64,000 bases of DNA from Bacillota bacterium (GCA_023445445.1 JAEXLD010000039.1:30984-94983); one strand, 5' to 3'. Counted from the stretch's first letter, positions 53,223 through 62,715 are shown. Notes: a model not told the origin generated them from the sequence alone. Made by a program: numbers and translations.

Positions 53223-55286
53223 TTGCTTGTTAATAATAAAATAAATTTAAAGAAAAATTCAGATGTTTTGGTGGCCTTTGGAGTATTAGGTATAGTACTT
53301 ATGATAATTATACCTCTTCCATCAGCCATTTTAGATGTTTTATTAGCTCTTAATATTACATTATCTGCATTAATTATAATGATTACAATGTTTACAACTA
53401 ACGTTTTACAATTATCAGTTTTTCCAACACTATTACTTGTAACTACTCTTTTAAGATTAGGTTTAAATATTTCCTCAACAAGACTTATATTAAGTCAAGG
53501 AAGTGCTGGAAAAATAATAGAAGCCTTTGGTGAATTTGTTATTGGAGGGAACTATGTTGTTGGTGTTATTATATTTTTAATTATTATAATAATTCAATTC
53601 GTGGTAATTACTAATGGTGCTGGTAGAGTATCAGAAGTTTCAGCAAGATTCACATTAGATGCAATGCCTGGTAAACAAATGAGTATAGATGCAGATTTAA
53701 ATGCAGGTTTAATAGATGAAGTAACTGCAAGAAAGAGAAGAGAAGACTTACAGTCAGAAGCAGATTTTTATGGATCCATGGATGGTGCTTCTAAGTTTGT
53801 AAAGGGTGATGCCATAGCAGGTATTATAATTACTATTATAAATATAATAGCAGGAATGGTAATTGGAGTAATGAGTGGAAAAAGTTTCTTGCAAGCTGGT
53901 GAGTTATATACAAAACTTACAATAGGTGATGGGCTAGTTAGCCAAATACCAGCATTATTAATTTCAACAGCTTCAGGTATATTGGTTACTAGATCAGGAA
54001 GTTCAGATAACTTCGGTAAAACCTTTAGTAAACAACTTACAGCTTTCCCAGTGGCATTAGGGATAGTATCAGCTGTTATGTTCTTCTTAGCATTAATACC
54101 TGGTATGCCTATGCTTCCATTTCTACTAGCAGCTATTACAGGTGGATTTTCAACATTTATGCTTATAAAGGAAGAACAAAAAACACAAGAAATAGAGCTT
54201 GCAAGAGTTGAAGAAGAATATACAGAAATGGAAAGAAAAGAACCAGAAAATGTAATGAGTTTAATTTCTGTAGAACCGATGGAAGTAGAAATAGGATATG
54301 GTCTAATACCATTAGCCGATGAGTCAACTGGAGGAGATTTATTACAAAGAATAGCTTCTGTTAGAAGACAATGTGCAATAGAAATGGGAATTGTAGTACA
54401 ACCAATAAGAATTAGAGATAATCTACAATTAAAAACAAATGAATATGTAATTAAAATCAGAGGTACAATAATTGCTTCAGCAGAACTTATGGCTAACATG
54501 CTACTTTGCATGGATCCTTCAGGTGATAATTCACAAATTGCAGGTATAAGAACCATAGAACCAACTTTTAATCTTCCAGCAGTTTGGATAAATAAAGATC
54601 AAAGAGAAGAAGCTGAAATTAAAGGATTAACAGTTGTGGATCCAACTACTGTTATGGTAACTCATTTAACAGAAACAATTAAGTTACATTCTTATGAATT
54701 ATTAGGAAGACAAGAAGTTCAGTTAATAGTAGAAAATACTAAAGAAAAATATAGTGCAGTAGTAGATGAGCTTATTCCAGATCTTATGACCATAGGAGAA
54801 CTTCAAAAGGTATTACAAAACCTATTAAGAGAAAAGGTACCAATAAAGGATATGGTTACTATAATGGAATCTTTAGCTGATAATTCAAGGTTAACTAAAG
54901 ATTTAGAACTACTAACAGAATATGTAAGATTTTCTTTAGCCAGGACTATATGTAATCAAATTATAGATGAAAATAGAGCTATAACTGTAGTAACATTATC
55001 ATCACAGATTGAAGAAATAATCACGGCTAATACTCAAAAATCAATACAAGGTTCTTTCCCAGCAGTAGATCCAGATACAACTACTAGGATATTTAATTGT
55101 ATAAGAGATACTTTAGACAGAGTTTATTTCTATAATAACCAACCAATTATATTAGTATCTCCTAATATAAGACCAGTATTTAGAAAACTTATAGAAATGG
55201 TATTTCCACATGTTATGATAATATCATTAAATGAAATTCCTAACGATGTAGAAATAAGAACAGAAGGAGTTATATCACTACAATGA
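53223..55286 (+). CDS. flhA: flagellar biosynthesis protein FlhA
   Basis: FlhA is the large export gate component that binds chaperone-substrate complexes and uses proton motive force. The 687-residue protein has about eight transmembrane helices in the first 320 residues. The family signature RVSEVSARFTLDAMPGKQM lies near residues 140-158. The cytoplasmic C-terminal domain (about 350-687) contains VVDPTTVMVTHLTE and SLARTICNQII. The start is TTG. It overlaps flhF by four bases (ATGA). Confidence 0.95.
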   Translation: MLVNNKINLKKNSDVLVAFGVLGIVLMIIIPLPSAILDVLLALNITLSALIIMITMFTTNVLQLSVFPTLLLVTTLLRLGLNISSTRLILSQGSAGKIIEAFGEFVIGGNYVVGVIIFLIIIIIQFVVITNGAGRVSEVSARFTLDAMPGKQMSIDADLNAGLIDEVTARKRREDLQSEADFYGSMDGASKFVKGDAIAGIIITIINIIAGMVIGVMSGKSFLQAGELYTKLTIGDGLVSQIPALLISTASGILVTRSGSSDNFGKTFSKQLTAFPVALGIVSAVMFFLALIPGMPMLPFLLAAITGGFSTFMLIKEEQKTQEIELARVEEEYTEMERKEPENVMSLISVEPMEVEIGYGLIPLADESTGGDLLQRIASVRRQCAIEMGIVVQPIRIRDNLQLKTNEYVIKIRGTIIASAELMANMLLCMDPSGDNSQIAGIRTIEPTFNLPAVWINKDQREEAEIKGLTVVDPTTVMVTHLTETIKLHSYELLGRQEVQLIVENTKEKYSAVVDELIPDLMTIGELQKVLQNLLREKVPIKDMVTIMESLADNSRLTKDLELLTEYVRFSLARTICNQIIDENRAITVVTLSSQIEEIITANTQKSIQGSFPAVDPDTTTRIFNCIRDTLDRVYFYNNQPIILVSPNIRPVFRKLIEMVFPHVMIISLNEIPNDVEIRTEGVISLQ

Positions 55287-56401
55287 TAATAAAGAAGTAT
55301 ATAGTTAAGAACATGAATGAAGCTTTAACTAGGATGAGATATGAACTAGGGAAGGAAGCTATTATAATTAGCCAGAGAAAAGTAAGGGATTCAGGAGTTA
55401 AGGGATATTTTAAACCAAAACTAATTGAAGTAACAGCTGCTTTAGAAAATAGTAAACTAGAAAAGCAAAACAATAGAATTAATAAAAATAATGAAGTAGA
55501 TAACTTTAAGACTTCTTTAAATAGCATTAGAGATATTATAGAAAAAGAAAATAATAAATCTAAAGAACCAACAGAAGAAAACCTAAAGGAAGAAGTAAGA
55601 GAAATTAAGGACTTATTAAATAAAGTTATTATAAATACTAATAAAGAAGTAAAGGACAATATAGTAGAAAGTTATTTAGAGGAAATAGATGTAGATAAAT
55701 CTTTAATAGATGAATTAGATTTAACTTCCTACAATAATATTGAAGATTTCAAGGAAGATTTTAAAAAGACACTTTATAAGGAGATTAAAATTACTGAAAA
55801 AGAACTAGTAGGGAAAATAGCATTAATTGGACCAACTGGAGTAGGAAAGACTACAACTATTGCAAAGCTTGCAGGAAGATTATCATTAATTGAAAAAAAG
55901 AAGGTTGGATTGATAACTATTGATACTTATAGGATAGGAGCAGTAGATCAATTAAAGACCTATGCAGAAATTATGAATATCCCCTTTAAAGTAGTAATAA
56001 CCTTAAAGGAAATGGAGGAATCCATAAAAGAATTAGAGGGTTGCGATGTAATATTAATTGATACTACGGGAAGAAGTAGTAAAAACACAATGCAGATATC
56101 AGAATTAAGAGCCTTTATTCAAAAAGTAAATGCAGATAATATATCCTTAGTAATTAGTGGGACTACTAAGAACAAAGACATAGATACTATCTTAAAGGGA
56201 TATAGTGAGATAAATTATGAAAACATAATAATTACAAAGTTAGATGAAACAAACTCCTATGGATGTATTTACAACATTATAAATAAATCTAAGAAGGAAA
56301 TATTATTTATATCAACAGGACAAAATGTACCAGATGATATAAAAACACCATCAAAGGAGGAAATCTGTAATCTAATTTTAGGGGAGGAAGCTATATGTTA
56401 G
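55283..56401 (+). CDS. flhF: flagellar biosynthesis GTPase FlhF
   Basis: FlhF is an SRP-type GTPase controlling flagellar number and position. The 372-residue protein has an N-terminal B domain (IIKKYIVKNMNEALTRMRYELGKEAIIISQR), a charged helical N domain and a G domain with GPTGVGKTTTIAKLAGR at about 183-199, TIDTYRIGAVDQL, DTTGRS and ITKLDET. It is followed by flhG with a seven-base overlap, so they are translated together. Confidence 0.95.
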   Translation: MIIKKYIVKNMNEALTRMRYELGKEAIIISQRKVRDSGVKGYFKPKLIEVTAALENSKLEKQNNRINKNNEVDNFKTSLNSIRDIIEKENNKSKEPTEENLKEEVREIKDLLNKVIINTNKEVKDNIVESYLEEIDVDKSLIDELDLTSYNNIEDFKEDFKKTLYKEIKITEKELVGKIALIGPTGVGKTTTIAKLAGRLSLIEKKKVGLITIDTYRIGAVDQLKTYAEIMNIPFKVVITLKEMEESIKELEGCDVILIDTTGRSSKNTMQISELRAFIQKVNADNISLVISGTTKNKDIDTILKGYSEINYENIIITKLDETNSYGCIYNIINKSKKEILFISTGQNVPDDIKTPSKEEICNLILGEEAIC

Positions 56402-57258
56402 ATCAAGCTGAAAGCTTAAGAAGATTAGCAAATGGTGAATCCCTAGAAAATATAAGAAATAAACCCCAAATTATCACTATTACCTCAGGTAAAGGTGGAG
56501 TTGGTAAAAGTAATTTTGTTGTTAACTTGGCTATTAATTTAGTTAAAAAGGGGAAGAGAGTTTTAATATTTGATGCTGACATAGGCATGGGTAATGATGA
56601 CGTTTTAATGGGGATATATCCTAAGCATAGTGTATTAGATTTAATAAATGGAAGGCTAGAAATAGAAGATATCATTGCAGAGGGGCCTGAAGGAATTAAA
56701 TTACTTCCTGGAGGCAGTGGACTCAATAATATTGAAGACTTAGAACAAAATCAAAGAGAGTTATTTTTAAGGAAAATTGAAATGCTTGAAGATTTTGACT
56801 ATATATTTATTGATACTGGAGCTGGAATAAGTAGAAGTGTATTAGCTTTTATCTCCTGTTGTGATGAAGTTATTCTAGTAACAACTCCAGAACCAACTTC
56901 CTTAACAGATGGATACAGCTTATTAAAGGCATTAAATCATTTTAAAATAAAAACAAAAGCAAACATAGTAGTTAACAAGGTTTTAGAAAAAAAAGAGGGA
57001 GAGAAAACCTTTCTTAAATTAAAAACTGCAGTTAATAGATTTTTAGCTTTAGATGTGAATTATTTAGGTTATATTTTTGATGATAGAAAAATTACTATGT
57101 CAGTTAGAAATCAGTTGCCTTTTATTATTGGATATCCATCCTGTGATGCATCAAAATGTATAGAAGAAATAACCATAAAGATTTTAGGTAATAATAATGA
57201 CATTAGTGGCAGTGGAGCTCAAGGCTTATTTAAAAGATTATTTAGTATATTTTCTTAG
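56395..57258 (+). CDS. flhG: flagellar number regulator FlhG (MinD-like ATPase, YlxH)
   Basis: A 287-residue ParA/MinD-type ATPase. The deviant Walker A is SGKGGVGKSNF at about residues 27-37, Walker B-like residues are in FDADIGMGN and IDTGAGISRSVL, and VVNKV follows later. The N-terminal peptide DQAESLRRLANG corresponds to the DQAxxLR motif that activates FlhF GTPase in Bacillus. With FlhF it sets the number of flagella. Confidence 0.94.
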   Translation: MLDQAESLRRLANGESLENIRNKPQIITITSGKGGVGKSNFVVNLAINLVKKGKRVLIFDADIGMGNDDVLMGIYPKHSVLDLINGRLEIEDIIAEGPEGIKLLPGGSGLNNIEDLEQNQRELFLRKIEMLEDFDYIFIDTGAGISRSVLAFISCCDEVILVTTPEPTSLTDGYSLLKALNHFKIKTKANIVVNKVLEKKEGEKTFLKLKTAVNRFLALDVNYLGYIFDDRKITMSVRNQLPFIIGYPSCDASKCIEEITIKILGNNNDISGSGAQGLFKRLFSIFS

Positions 57259-57267
57259 GGGGTAAAT

Positions 57268-57909
57268 ATGGAAAACTTAGATATAACAATAAACTCTATA
57301 GTTACCATTGTATGGGAAGAGGAAACGTATAAATCCAGTATTCAAGATATTAGGGAAGATGAGATTTTAATTACTATACCTGTCAATGATGGAATTTATT
57401 TAACATTAAATGATGGAGTTGAAATTGAACATTTTTTTTATGATAAAAAGAGTAATTTTTATGAATATAAAACTAAGGTATTAGGGAGATATACGGAAAA
57501 AGAAATACCATTTTACAGGGTAAGTAAACCTTATGATATAAAGAAAATTCAAAGACGAGATTTCTTTAGAGTAAATGTAGTTCAAAGAATTAATTATATT
57601 AAGGAAATAGATTTACAAAATGATATTATAACAGAAGAAAACTATGAAAATGCCTTGCTATTGGATTTAAGTGGAGGCGGAATGAGAATTAAGATTAAGG
57701 AGAAGTTATCTTATAATGAAAGTATAATTTCTAACTTAAATTATGATAATGAAAAAGTAGTTATTAAGGGTAAGGTTGTAAGAATAGAACAGACAGAAGA
57801 TAAAGGGTATATATACGGAATTGTTTTTAAGGATATAGATAATTCAACCAGAGAAAAAATAATAAAAATAGTTTTTAAAATTATGCGTAAGCAAAGGGAA
57901 CTAGTTTAG
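57268..57909 (+). CDS. PilZ domain c-di-GMP-binding protein (YcgR family)
   Basis: A 213-residue protein with an N-terminal YcgR-N beta domain (about 1-90) and a C-terminal PilZ domain. The c-di-GMP-binding residues are present: RRDFFRV (about 94-100) and LDLSGGGMRI (about 129-138). YcgR-type proteins act as brakes on the flagellar motor when cyclic di-GMP is high. Its position among motor and regulatory genes fits this. The sequence does not show a cyclase or phosphodiesterase partner in the window. Confidence 0.9.
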   Translation: MENLDITINSIVTIVWEEETYKSSIQDIREDEILITIPVNDGIYLTLNDGVEIEHFFYDKKSNFYEYKTKVLGRYTEKEIPFYRVSKPYDIKKIQRRDFFRVNVVQRINYIKEIDLQNDIITEENYENALLLDLSGGGMRIKIKEKLSYNESIISNLNYDNEKVVIKGKVVRIEQTEDKGYIYGIVFKDIDNSTREKIIKIVFKIMRKQRELV

Positions 57910-57921
57910 GGAGGTATAATA

Positions 57922-58647
57922 ATGGAATGTCAAAGCCCTGTAATTCAAAAAGAAAAAATAGTTGAAAAATACATACCATTAGTTAAGTATTTAGCTTCAA
58001 GAATAATGCTAGGTAAAACTAAATACATTGAATATGAAGATTTGGTAAGCTACGGGATTGTTGGGCTTTTAGATGCAATTAATAGATATGATTCATCTAA
58101 GGGGATGAAATTTTCATCTTATGCAACACTAAGGATAAAAGGGGCTATGATAGACGAAATAAGAAAAAATAGACCTATATCTAAAGGAGCAATGGACAAA
58201 CTTGCTAAATACAATGAGTCTGTGGAAAGATTACAAAATATATATATGAGGGAGCCATCTGTCAAGGAAATAGCATTAGATTTAAATGTTACAGAATCAG
58301 AAGTAGCACAAGTAGAAAATTATATTAATTATATGTCTATACTATCTTTAGAATCAGTAATTTACTCTGATGATGATGATGTAACAATAATGGAAACCTT
58401 AGAAGATAAAAATGCAATTGCTCCGGAGGAATCTTTAGAATATAAAGAAAAACTTGAGGTTTTATCTCAGGCTATAGAAAATCTTAAGGAAAAAGATAAG
58501 CTAATATTAAAGTTATATTATTATGAGAAATTTACATTAAAGGAAATAGGACAAGTTTTAGAGGTATCAGAATCTAGAGTTTGTCAGTTACATAGTAGAG
58601 CTATTAGAAATTTAAGAGAAATTATGCATAAAAAGAATTATATTTAG
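57922..58647 (+). CDS. fliA: flagellar sigma factor sigma-D (FliA/sigma-28)
   Basis: A 241-residue sigma-70-family protein. Region 2 contains YEDLVSYGIVGLLDAINRYDSSKGMKFSSYATLRIKGAMIDEIR at about 36-80. Region 3 has MDKLAKYNESVERLQNIYMREPSVKEIA, and region 4 has LKEIGQVLEVSESRVCQLHSRAIRNLR. It should recognise the TAAA-N15-CGATAT sites found at 22600, 30723 and 35166, and is inhibited by FlgM encoded in the same window. It is followed by a SwrB-like gene. Confidence 0.95.
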   Translation: MECQSPVIQKEKIVEKYIPLVKYLASRIMLGKTKYIEYEDLVSYGIVGLLDAINRYDSSKGMKFSSYATLRIKGAMIDEIRKNRPISKGAMDKLAKYNESVERLQNIYMREPSVKEIALDLNVTESEVAQVENYINYMSILSLESVIYSDDDDVTIMETLEDKNAIAPEESLEYKEKLEVLSQAIENLKEKDKLILKLYYYEKFTLKEIGQVLEVSESRVCQLHSRAIRNLREIMHKKNYI

Positions 58648-58664
58648 TTAAATGAGGGATGTGT

Positions 58665-59150
58665 ATGCTTCCTATATTAATTATTATATTAGGAATTGTA
58701 TTAATATTATTAAGTTATAGAATAATAAAAAAAGAAGACAAATCTTTTGAAAAAATATTAGAAAGAGAAGAAAACACTACTACTAGAGACTATGATGTTG
58801 AAATTATTAAAATAAGAAAAGATATGGCTGAAACTGTATTAGACCTTCAAAAGGAAATAGAAAACTTAAAATTAGAAATAAATTCTATTAAGGAAAGTCA
58901 TATTGAAGACGATAATAAGAATAATGTAGAAAATTTTAATGTTAATGAAATAGTTTCAAAAGAAGATGTTATTTCTAGTATAGATTTTTCAAATAAAATA
59001 GAAGAGAAAGAAGAAGGATTACCTAGAAGTGAAAAACAAAAGAAGGTAAAGATTCTTTTAGATAAAGGTTTATCAGATGATGAAGTTTGCGAAAAACTAT
59101 CTATTGGCAAGGGGGAGATATTATTAATAAAAAATTTATTAATAAAATAA
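58665..59150 (+). CDS. single-pass membrane protein, SwrB-like (DUF6115-type)
   Basis: A 161-residue protein with an N-terminal membrane helix (about 2-20, LPILIIILGIVLILLSY), a charged coiled coil (about 40-80), a low-complexity stretch and a C-terminal motif KKVKILLDKGLSDDEVCEKLSIGKGEILLI that looks like a helix-turn-helix. SwrB in Bacillus subtilis is a 167-residue single-pass protein encoded just after sigD that activates the flagellar export gate. Size, topology, C-terminal pattern and position agree, although sequence similarity is low. The start chosen has GAGGG six bases upstream. Confidence 0.7.
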   Translation: MLPILIIILGIVLILLSYRIIKKEDKSFEKILEREENTTTRDYDVEIIKIRKDMAETVLDLQKEIENLKLEINSIKESHIEDDNKNNVENFNVNEIVSKEDVISSIDFSNKIEEKEEGLPRSEKQKKVKILLDKGLSDDEVCEKLSIGKGEILLIKNLLIK

Positions 59151-59353
59151 TTAGTTTGCTTCAATTCTTAACTGATAGAAAAGTACTTATGGGAATAGGC
59201 ATTGGTATGATTTTTACGTCCATTATTTTATTTGGATTTAATAATAACACCAAATTATCAGATAGTGATATTGAAGAAAAAGCAAGAGCTCTTGGAATGC
59301 ACTATAGTGATGAATGCAAAGTATTAATTAAAGGGGATGAGAAAGTTGATTAG
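59123..59353 (+). CDS. small membrane protein with an unclear, possibly ATT, start
   Basis: A frame of about 76 residues overlaps the end of the SwrB-like gene and the start of flgF. It has one transmembrane helix (MGIGIGMIFTSIILFGF) and a C-terminal motif SDSDIEEKARALGMHYSDEC, a segment typical of short Firmicutes membrane proteins and of MltG-like C termini. No ATG, GTG or TTG has a good ribosome binding site; GGGGGAG (59111-59117) is ideally placed for an ATT at 59123. Other options are TTG 59087 or 59156 and ATG 59190. Function unknown; a flagellar role is inferred from position. Confidence 0.6.
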   Translation: MNKKFINKIISLLQFLTDRKVLMGIGIGMIFTSIILFGFNNNTKLSDSDIEEKARALGMHYSDECKVLIKGDEKVD

Positions 59354-60128
59354 AAGTTTATATACTGCTGTATCAGGGTTAATAACTTTAGAAAATAAAC
59401 AAGATACCATAACGAATAATATGACTAATGCAAATACTACTGGATTTAAAGGTGATAATTTATCAATAAAGAGTTTTGATGACGTTATGTTACAAAACAG
59501 AGACAAAGTTGTTAATGGTAGAAATGTAAGACAAAGATTGGGGACTATTAGTTTAGGGGCGAAAATAGATACTGTGGATACTGCATTTACACAAGGATTA
59601 ATAAAGAACACAGATAAAAAAACAGATTTTGCAATAGAAGGTAGAGGCTTTTTTGCAATAGAAAAACAAAATAATAATGGTAATGGAGTACTTTATACTA
59701 GAGACGGTAATTTTAAGATTGGTAATAATGGATATTTAATGACTACAACTGGCGATAGAGTATTAGGAATAAATAAAAACACAGGAAATCTAGAGCCTAT
59801 ATTTGTAGGAGATAATGAGATACTTTTAGACAAAAGTAATAATCTTTTTGTCGGAAATGTTGCAACATATACCCTTGCTACAGCTGATTTTCAAGATTAT
59901 AATTCATTAGAAAAAGTAGGGGATAATTATTATAATGGAGAAAATCCTATTTTTAACGCTGAAGTATCTATTGTTCAAGGAGGGCTAGAAGGTTCTAATG
60001 TAAGCATAACTAATGAAATGGTAAATATGATTACAACAATGAGAAGCTTTGAAACTAATCAAAAAATAGTACAAACTATTGATGAGACTTTAGGAAAAGC
60101 AGCAAATGAAATAGGTTCAGTTAGATAA
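59346..60128 (+). CDS. flgF: flagellar distal/proximal rod protein FlgF (FlhO-like)
   Basis: A 260-residue rod protein with the N-terminal rod/hook signature IRSLYTAVSGLITLENKQDTITNNMTNANTTGFKGD and the C-terminal partner VQGGLEGSNVSITNEMVNMITTMRSFETNQKIVQTIDETL. The family includes FlgF/FlgG and Bacillus FlhO. I chose TTG 59346, eight bases after AAGGGGA, which restores the usual short N terminus; an ATG at 59337 overlaps that site. The next gene is a paralogue. Confidence 0.92.
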   Translation: MIRSLYTAVSGLITLENKQDTITNNMTNANTTGFKGDNLSIKSFDDVMLQNRDKVVNGRNVRQRLGTISLGAKIDTVDTAFTQGLIKNTDKKTDFAIEGRGFFAIEKQNNNGNGVLYTRDGNFKIGNNGYLMTTTGDRVLGINKNTGNLEPIFVGDNEILLDKSNNLFVGNVATYTLATADFQDYNSLEKVGDNYYNGENPIFNAEVSIVQGGLEGSNVSITNEMVNMITTMRSFETNQKIVQTIDETLGKAANEIGSVR

Positions 60129-60143
60129 TAGGAGGAAGAATTT

Positions 60144-60917
60144 ATGTTAAGGACTTTATGGACAGCTAAAACAGGTATGAATGCTAATCAAGATAAGTTA
60201 GATGCTATATCTAATAACATAGTTAATTCAAATACTATTGGATATAAAAAAATAGAAGTAGGATTTAAAGATTTATTATCTGAATCTTTAGATAGATTAG
60301 GGAATCCTATAAATGATAAGGATTCTATAATAGGAACAGGTACAAAAACTTCAGAATGGTATAGGGATAATACACAAGGTAATTTACAAGAAACATTGTT
60401 AAGCACTGATTTATCCATAGATGGACAAGGATATTTTAAAATATTAACTCCAGATGGTAATGAATTATATACAAGAGATGGATCTCTAGCAATAGATGGT
60501 AATGGAAAACTTGTAGATAATAGAGGTAATAAGATAGAATTAAATTATTTAAATGGATATTCAGAAAATAATGTTACATTTAATAAGAATAATTTTTTAG
60601 TTGATAAAAGAGGACAAGTGTACATAAAGGATAATGGGAATTTTAATCAAGTAGCTGAAATTCCAGTATATTCAGCAATAGGTGATAGAGCATTTATTTC
60701 TATAGGTGATAATTTATTTACTCCTGCCCCTGGGGTTCAAGTTCAAAGAACTAATGATTTTGACATACATCAAGGTGTACTTGAAGGATCTAATGTAGAT
60801 ATGGCTGAAGAATTCTCAGATATGATTCTTACACAAAGAGCTTTCCAATTAAGTTCTAGAGGAATAACCACTGCAGATGAAATGTGGGGAATGATTAACA
60901 ACATGAGAAGCAGATAG
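60144..60917 (+). CDS. flgG: flagellar rod protein FlgG (FlhP-like)
   Basis: A 257-residue rod protein. It has the N-terminal motif LRTLWTAKTGMNANQDKLDAISNNIVNSNTIGYKK and the C-terminal LEGSNVDMAEEFSDMILTQRAFQLSSRGITTADEM motif characteristic of FlgG and Bacillus FlhP. It shares the domain layout of the preceding FlgF and together they should make the distal rod beneath the hook. The gene is last in the operon and is followed by a repeat element. Confidence 0.93.
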   Translation: MLRTLWTAKTGMNANQDKLDAISNNIVNSNTIGYKKIEVGFKDLLSESLDRLGNPINDKDSIIGTGTKTSEWYRDNTQGNLQETLLSTDLSIDGQGYFKILTPDGNELYTRDGSLAIDGNGKLVDNRGNKIELNYLNGYSENNVTFNKNNFLVDKRGQVYIKDNGNFNQVAEIPVYSAIGDRAFISIGDNLFTPAPGVQVQRTNDFDIHQGVLEGSNVDMAEEFSDMILTQRAFQLSSRGITTADEMWGMINNMRSR

Positions 60918-61041
60918 AAAATTAAGAATTAAAAGTGAAGAATTAATAAAAAAACTCCCAAAGGAGTTTCTAAAAAATGCAATATTAGTAATTTCGAAGA
61001 AATTATATCAATAATTCTACATTCTTCATTTTACATTTTAC
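60918..61041. repeat. intergenic palindromic repeat copy 4
   Basis: The flgG-ppaC gap holds inverted ends (AGAATTAAAAGTGAAGAATTA near the left, and TAATTCTACATTCTTCATTTTACAT on the right). A hairpin AAACTCC-CAAA-GGAGTTT at 60952-60969 is flanked by an A-tract that gives a T-tract on the minus strand, so it may also terminate ppaC. The core 60981-61037 closely matches the csrA-flaG copy. Confidence 0.72.
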
Positions 61042-61079
61042 ATAATAAAAGAGCTATCATATGATAGCTCTTTTATTAT
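61042..61079. terminator. 38-base perfect palindrome, bidirectional terminator
   Basis: Two 19-base arms meet at 61060/61061 without a mismatch. The inner part is GAGCTATCAT-ATGATAGCTC and the outer part is T-rich in both directions. It lies between the flagellar operon and the convergent ppaC stop codon. Confidence 0.87.
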
Positions 61080-61080
61080 A

Positions 61081-62715
61081 CTAGCCATTTATGGCTGAAG
61101 TTATTGGTGGTACCACTTGTTTCTTTCTTGAAAGTACTCCATCTAAGAATGCAGTGCTATCTTGTAAAGTAACATTGAAGGCTTTTTCAGCTATTTCTGG
61201 TTTGTCTCCAGCTACTAATATCTGTGATCCTTCATTTAGGATATCAGTTAATAATAGCAATGTCATATCTAAACCAGCTTCTTTAGCTTTGTTATTCATA
61301 TATGCTAACATTTCATCTTTTAAAGGCATAAATCCTTCTATATCCATAGTGTTAACTTGAGCTATACCAACCTTAGTTTCTCCAATTGCAAATGGCTTAA
61401 AGTCTTGATTAAAGATTTCTTCAACTGTTTTTCCTTTAAGAGAAGTACCAGCTTTAAACATTTCCTTAGCAAATTCCTCTACATTAATTCCAGCTATTTC
61501 AGCAAGTCTTAAGCAAATTTGCTTATCTATTGGTGTGCAAGTTGGACTTCTAAATAATAATGTATCTGAAATTATTGCTCCACATAAAAGTCCTGCTGCT
61601 TGTCTTGATGGTCTTATTCCATTTTCAAAGAAACATTTACCTACTATAGTAGAAGTACTTCCAATAGGTTCACTTCTGAAGTATAGTGGGCCACTAGTTT
61701 GAATATCAGCAACTCTATGGTGGTCAATGATTTCTAAAATATCAGCATCTTCTAATCCATCTACTGATTGACTTCTTTCATTGTGATCCATTTGGATTAT
61801 TTTCTTTCTGTAATTTGAAATTAAATGGTATCTTGACATAGTTCCTAAAACTTTTCCGTTTTCATCTATTACAGGATAGCTTCTAAATCTAGTTTCAACC
61901 ATTACAGGCTTTATATCTTCAACTAACTCTTCAGTAGAGAAAGTAACTAATTTATCCTTTATCATTACATATCCAACAGGGATACTTTGAAGTATAAGTC
62001 TAGATGCTGTAAAGGAATCGTGAGGAGTGCTTATTACACTTACATTAGCTTTTTTAGCCTTCTCAAGTATTTTTTCAGTTGGAGCATGTGAACCAGTTAT
62101 TATCATAAGTGATATTCCTAGGTCTAATAATGCATTTTGAACTTCTTCTCTATCTCCAACAATAGCTATATCACCAGCTTCAATATGATCCTTCATACTT
62201 TCAGGTTTCATTGCTGTAACTACAATTTTACCTGGAAAATTGTTTGTATTAGTATTATATACTTCCTTTGCTGATAACGTATCAACTATGTTTTCAAAAG
62301 TTGTATTACTTTTTGCTAAAATCTTATTATCCCATATATCCATATAACAAGAAGTCAAGTTAGAAATAGCTAAAACTCCTAGAAGATGATTATTTTCATC
62401 AGCTACAGGTAGAGTTTTTATATTTTTAGTTCTCATTATGTTCCAAGCCATTTTTAAAGATATTTCAGGTGATACAGGAGTGATTCTATCAAAATCAAGA
62501 TCTCCTACCTTTAATTTAACTGTTTTTAATAATTGTGGGGCTTCTACTCCAAAATAATCTAAAATATATTGAGTTTCCCTATTTACATTACCAAGTCTAA
62601 CTGGAATAGCAGGCATATTGCCTGTCTTATTTTTAAATTCAGCATACGCAAAAGCTGAACATATTGAGTCAGAATCTGGATTTTTATGACCAGTTACGTA
62701 TATTACATCTTTCAA
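61081..62715 (-). CDS. ppaC: manganese-dependent inorganic pyrophosphatase with CBS and DRTGG domains
   Basis: A family II (DHH) pyrophosphatase that splits PPi to two phosphates and pulls biosynthetic reactions forward. The 544-residue protein has N-terminal metal motifs GHKNPDSDS (about residues 9-17), then a regulatory insert of about 250 residues containing two CBS halves around a DRTGG domain. The DHH motif is in EIIDHHRVAD near 335, and the C-terminal DHHA2 domain follows. CBS-PPases are inhibited by AMP/ADP and activated by ATP or diadenosine polyphosphates. The start is TTG with a strong GGAGGG site. It is convergent with the flagellar operon. Confidence 0.94.
   Translation of the reverse strand: MKDVIYVTGHKNPDSDSICSAFAYAEFKNKTGNMPAIPVRLGNVNRETQYILDYFGVEAPQLLKTVKLKVGDLDFDRITPVSPEISLKMAWNIMRTKNIKTLPVADENNHLLGVLAISNLTSCYMDIWDNKILAKSNTTFENIVDTLSAKEVYNTNTNNFPGKIVVTAMKPESMKDHIEAGDIAIVGDREEVQNALLDLGISLMIITGSHAPTEKILEKAKKANVSVISTPHDSFTASRLILQSIPVGYVMIKDKLVTFSTEELVEDIKPVMVETRFRSYPVIDENGKVLGTMSRYHLISNYRKKIIQMDHNERSQSVDGLEDADILEIIDHHRVADIQTSGPLYFRSEPIGSTSTIVGKCFFENGIRPSRQAAGLLCGAIISDTLLFRSPTCTPIDKQICLRLAEIAGINVEEFAKEMFKAGTSLKGKTVEEIFNQDFKPFAIGETKVGIAQVNTMDIEGFMPLKDEMLAYMNNKAKEAGLDMTLLLLTDILNEGSQILVAGDKPEIAEKAFNVTLQDSTAFLDGVLSRKKQVVPPITSAING

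Noticed and set aside
53768..54556. 262-codon minus-strand frame inside flhA
   Set aside because: Shadow of a strongly conserved plus-strand gene, with no start signal and no recognised motif.
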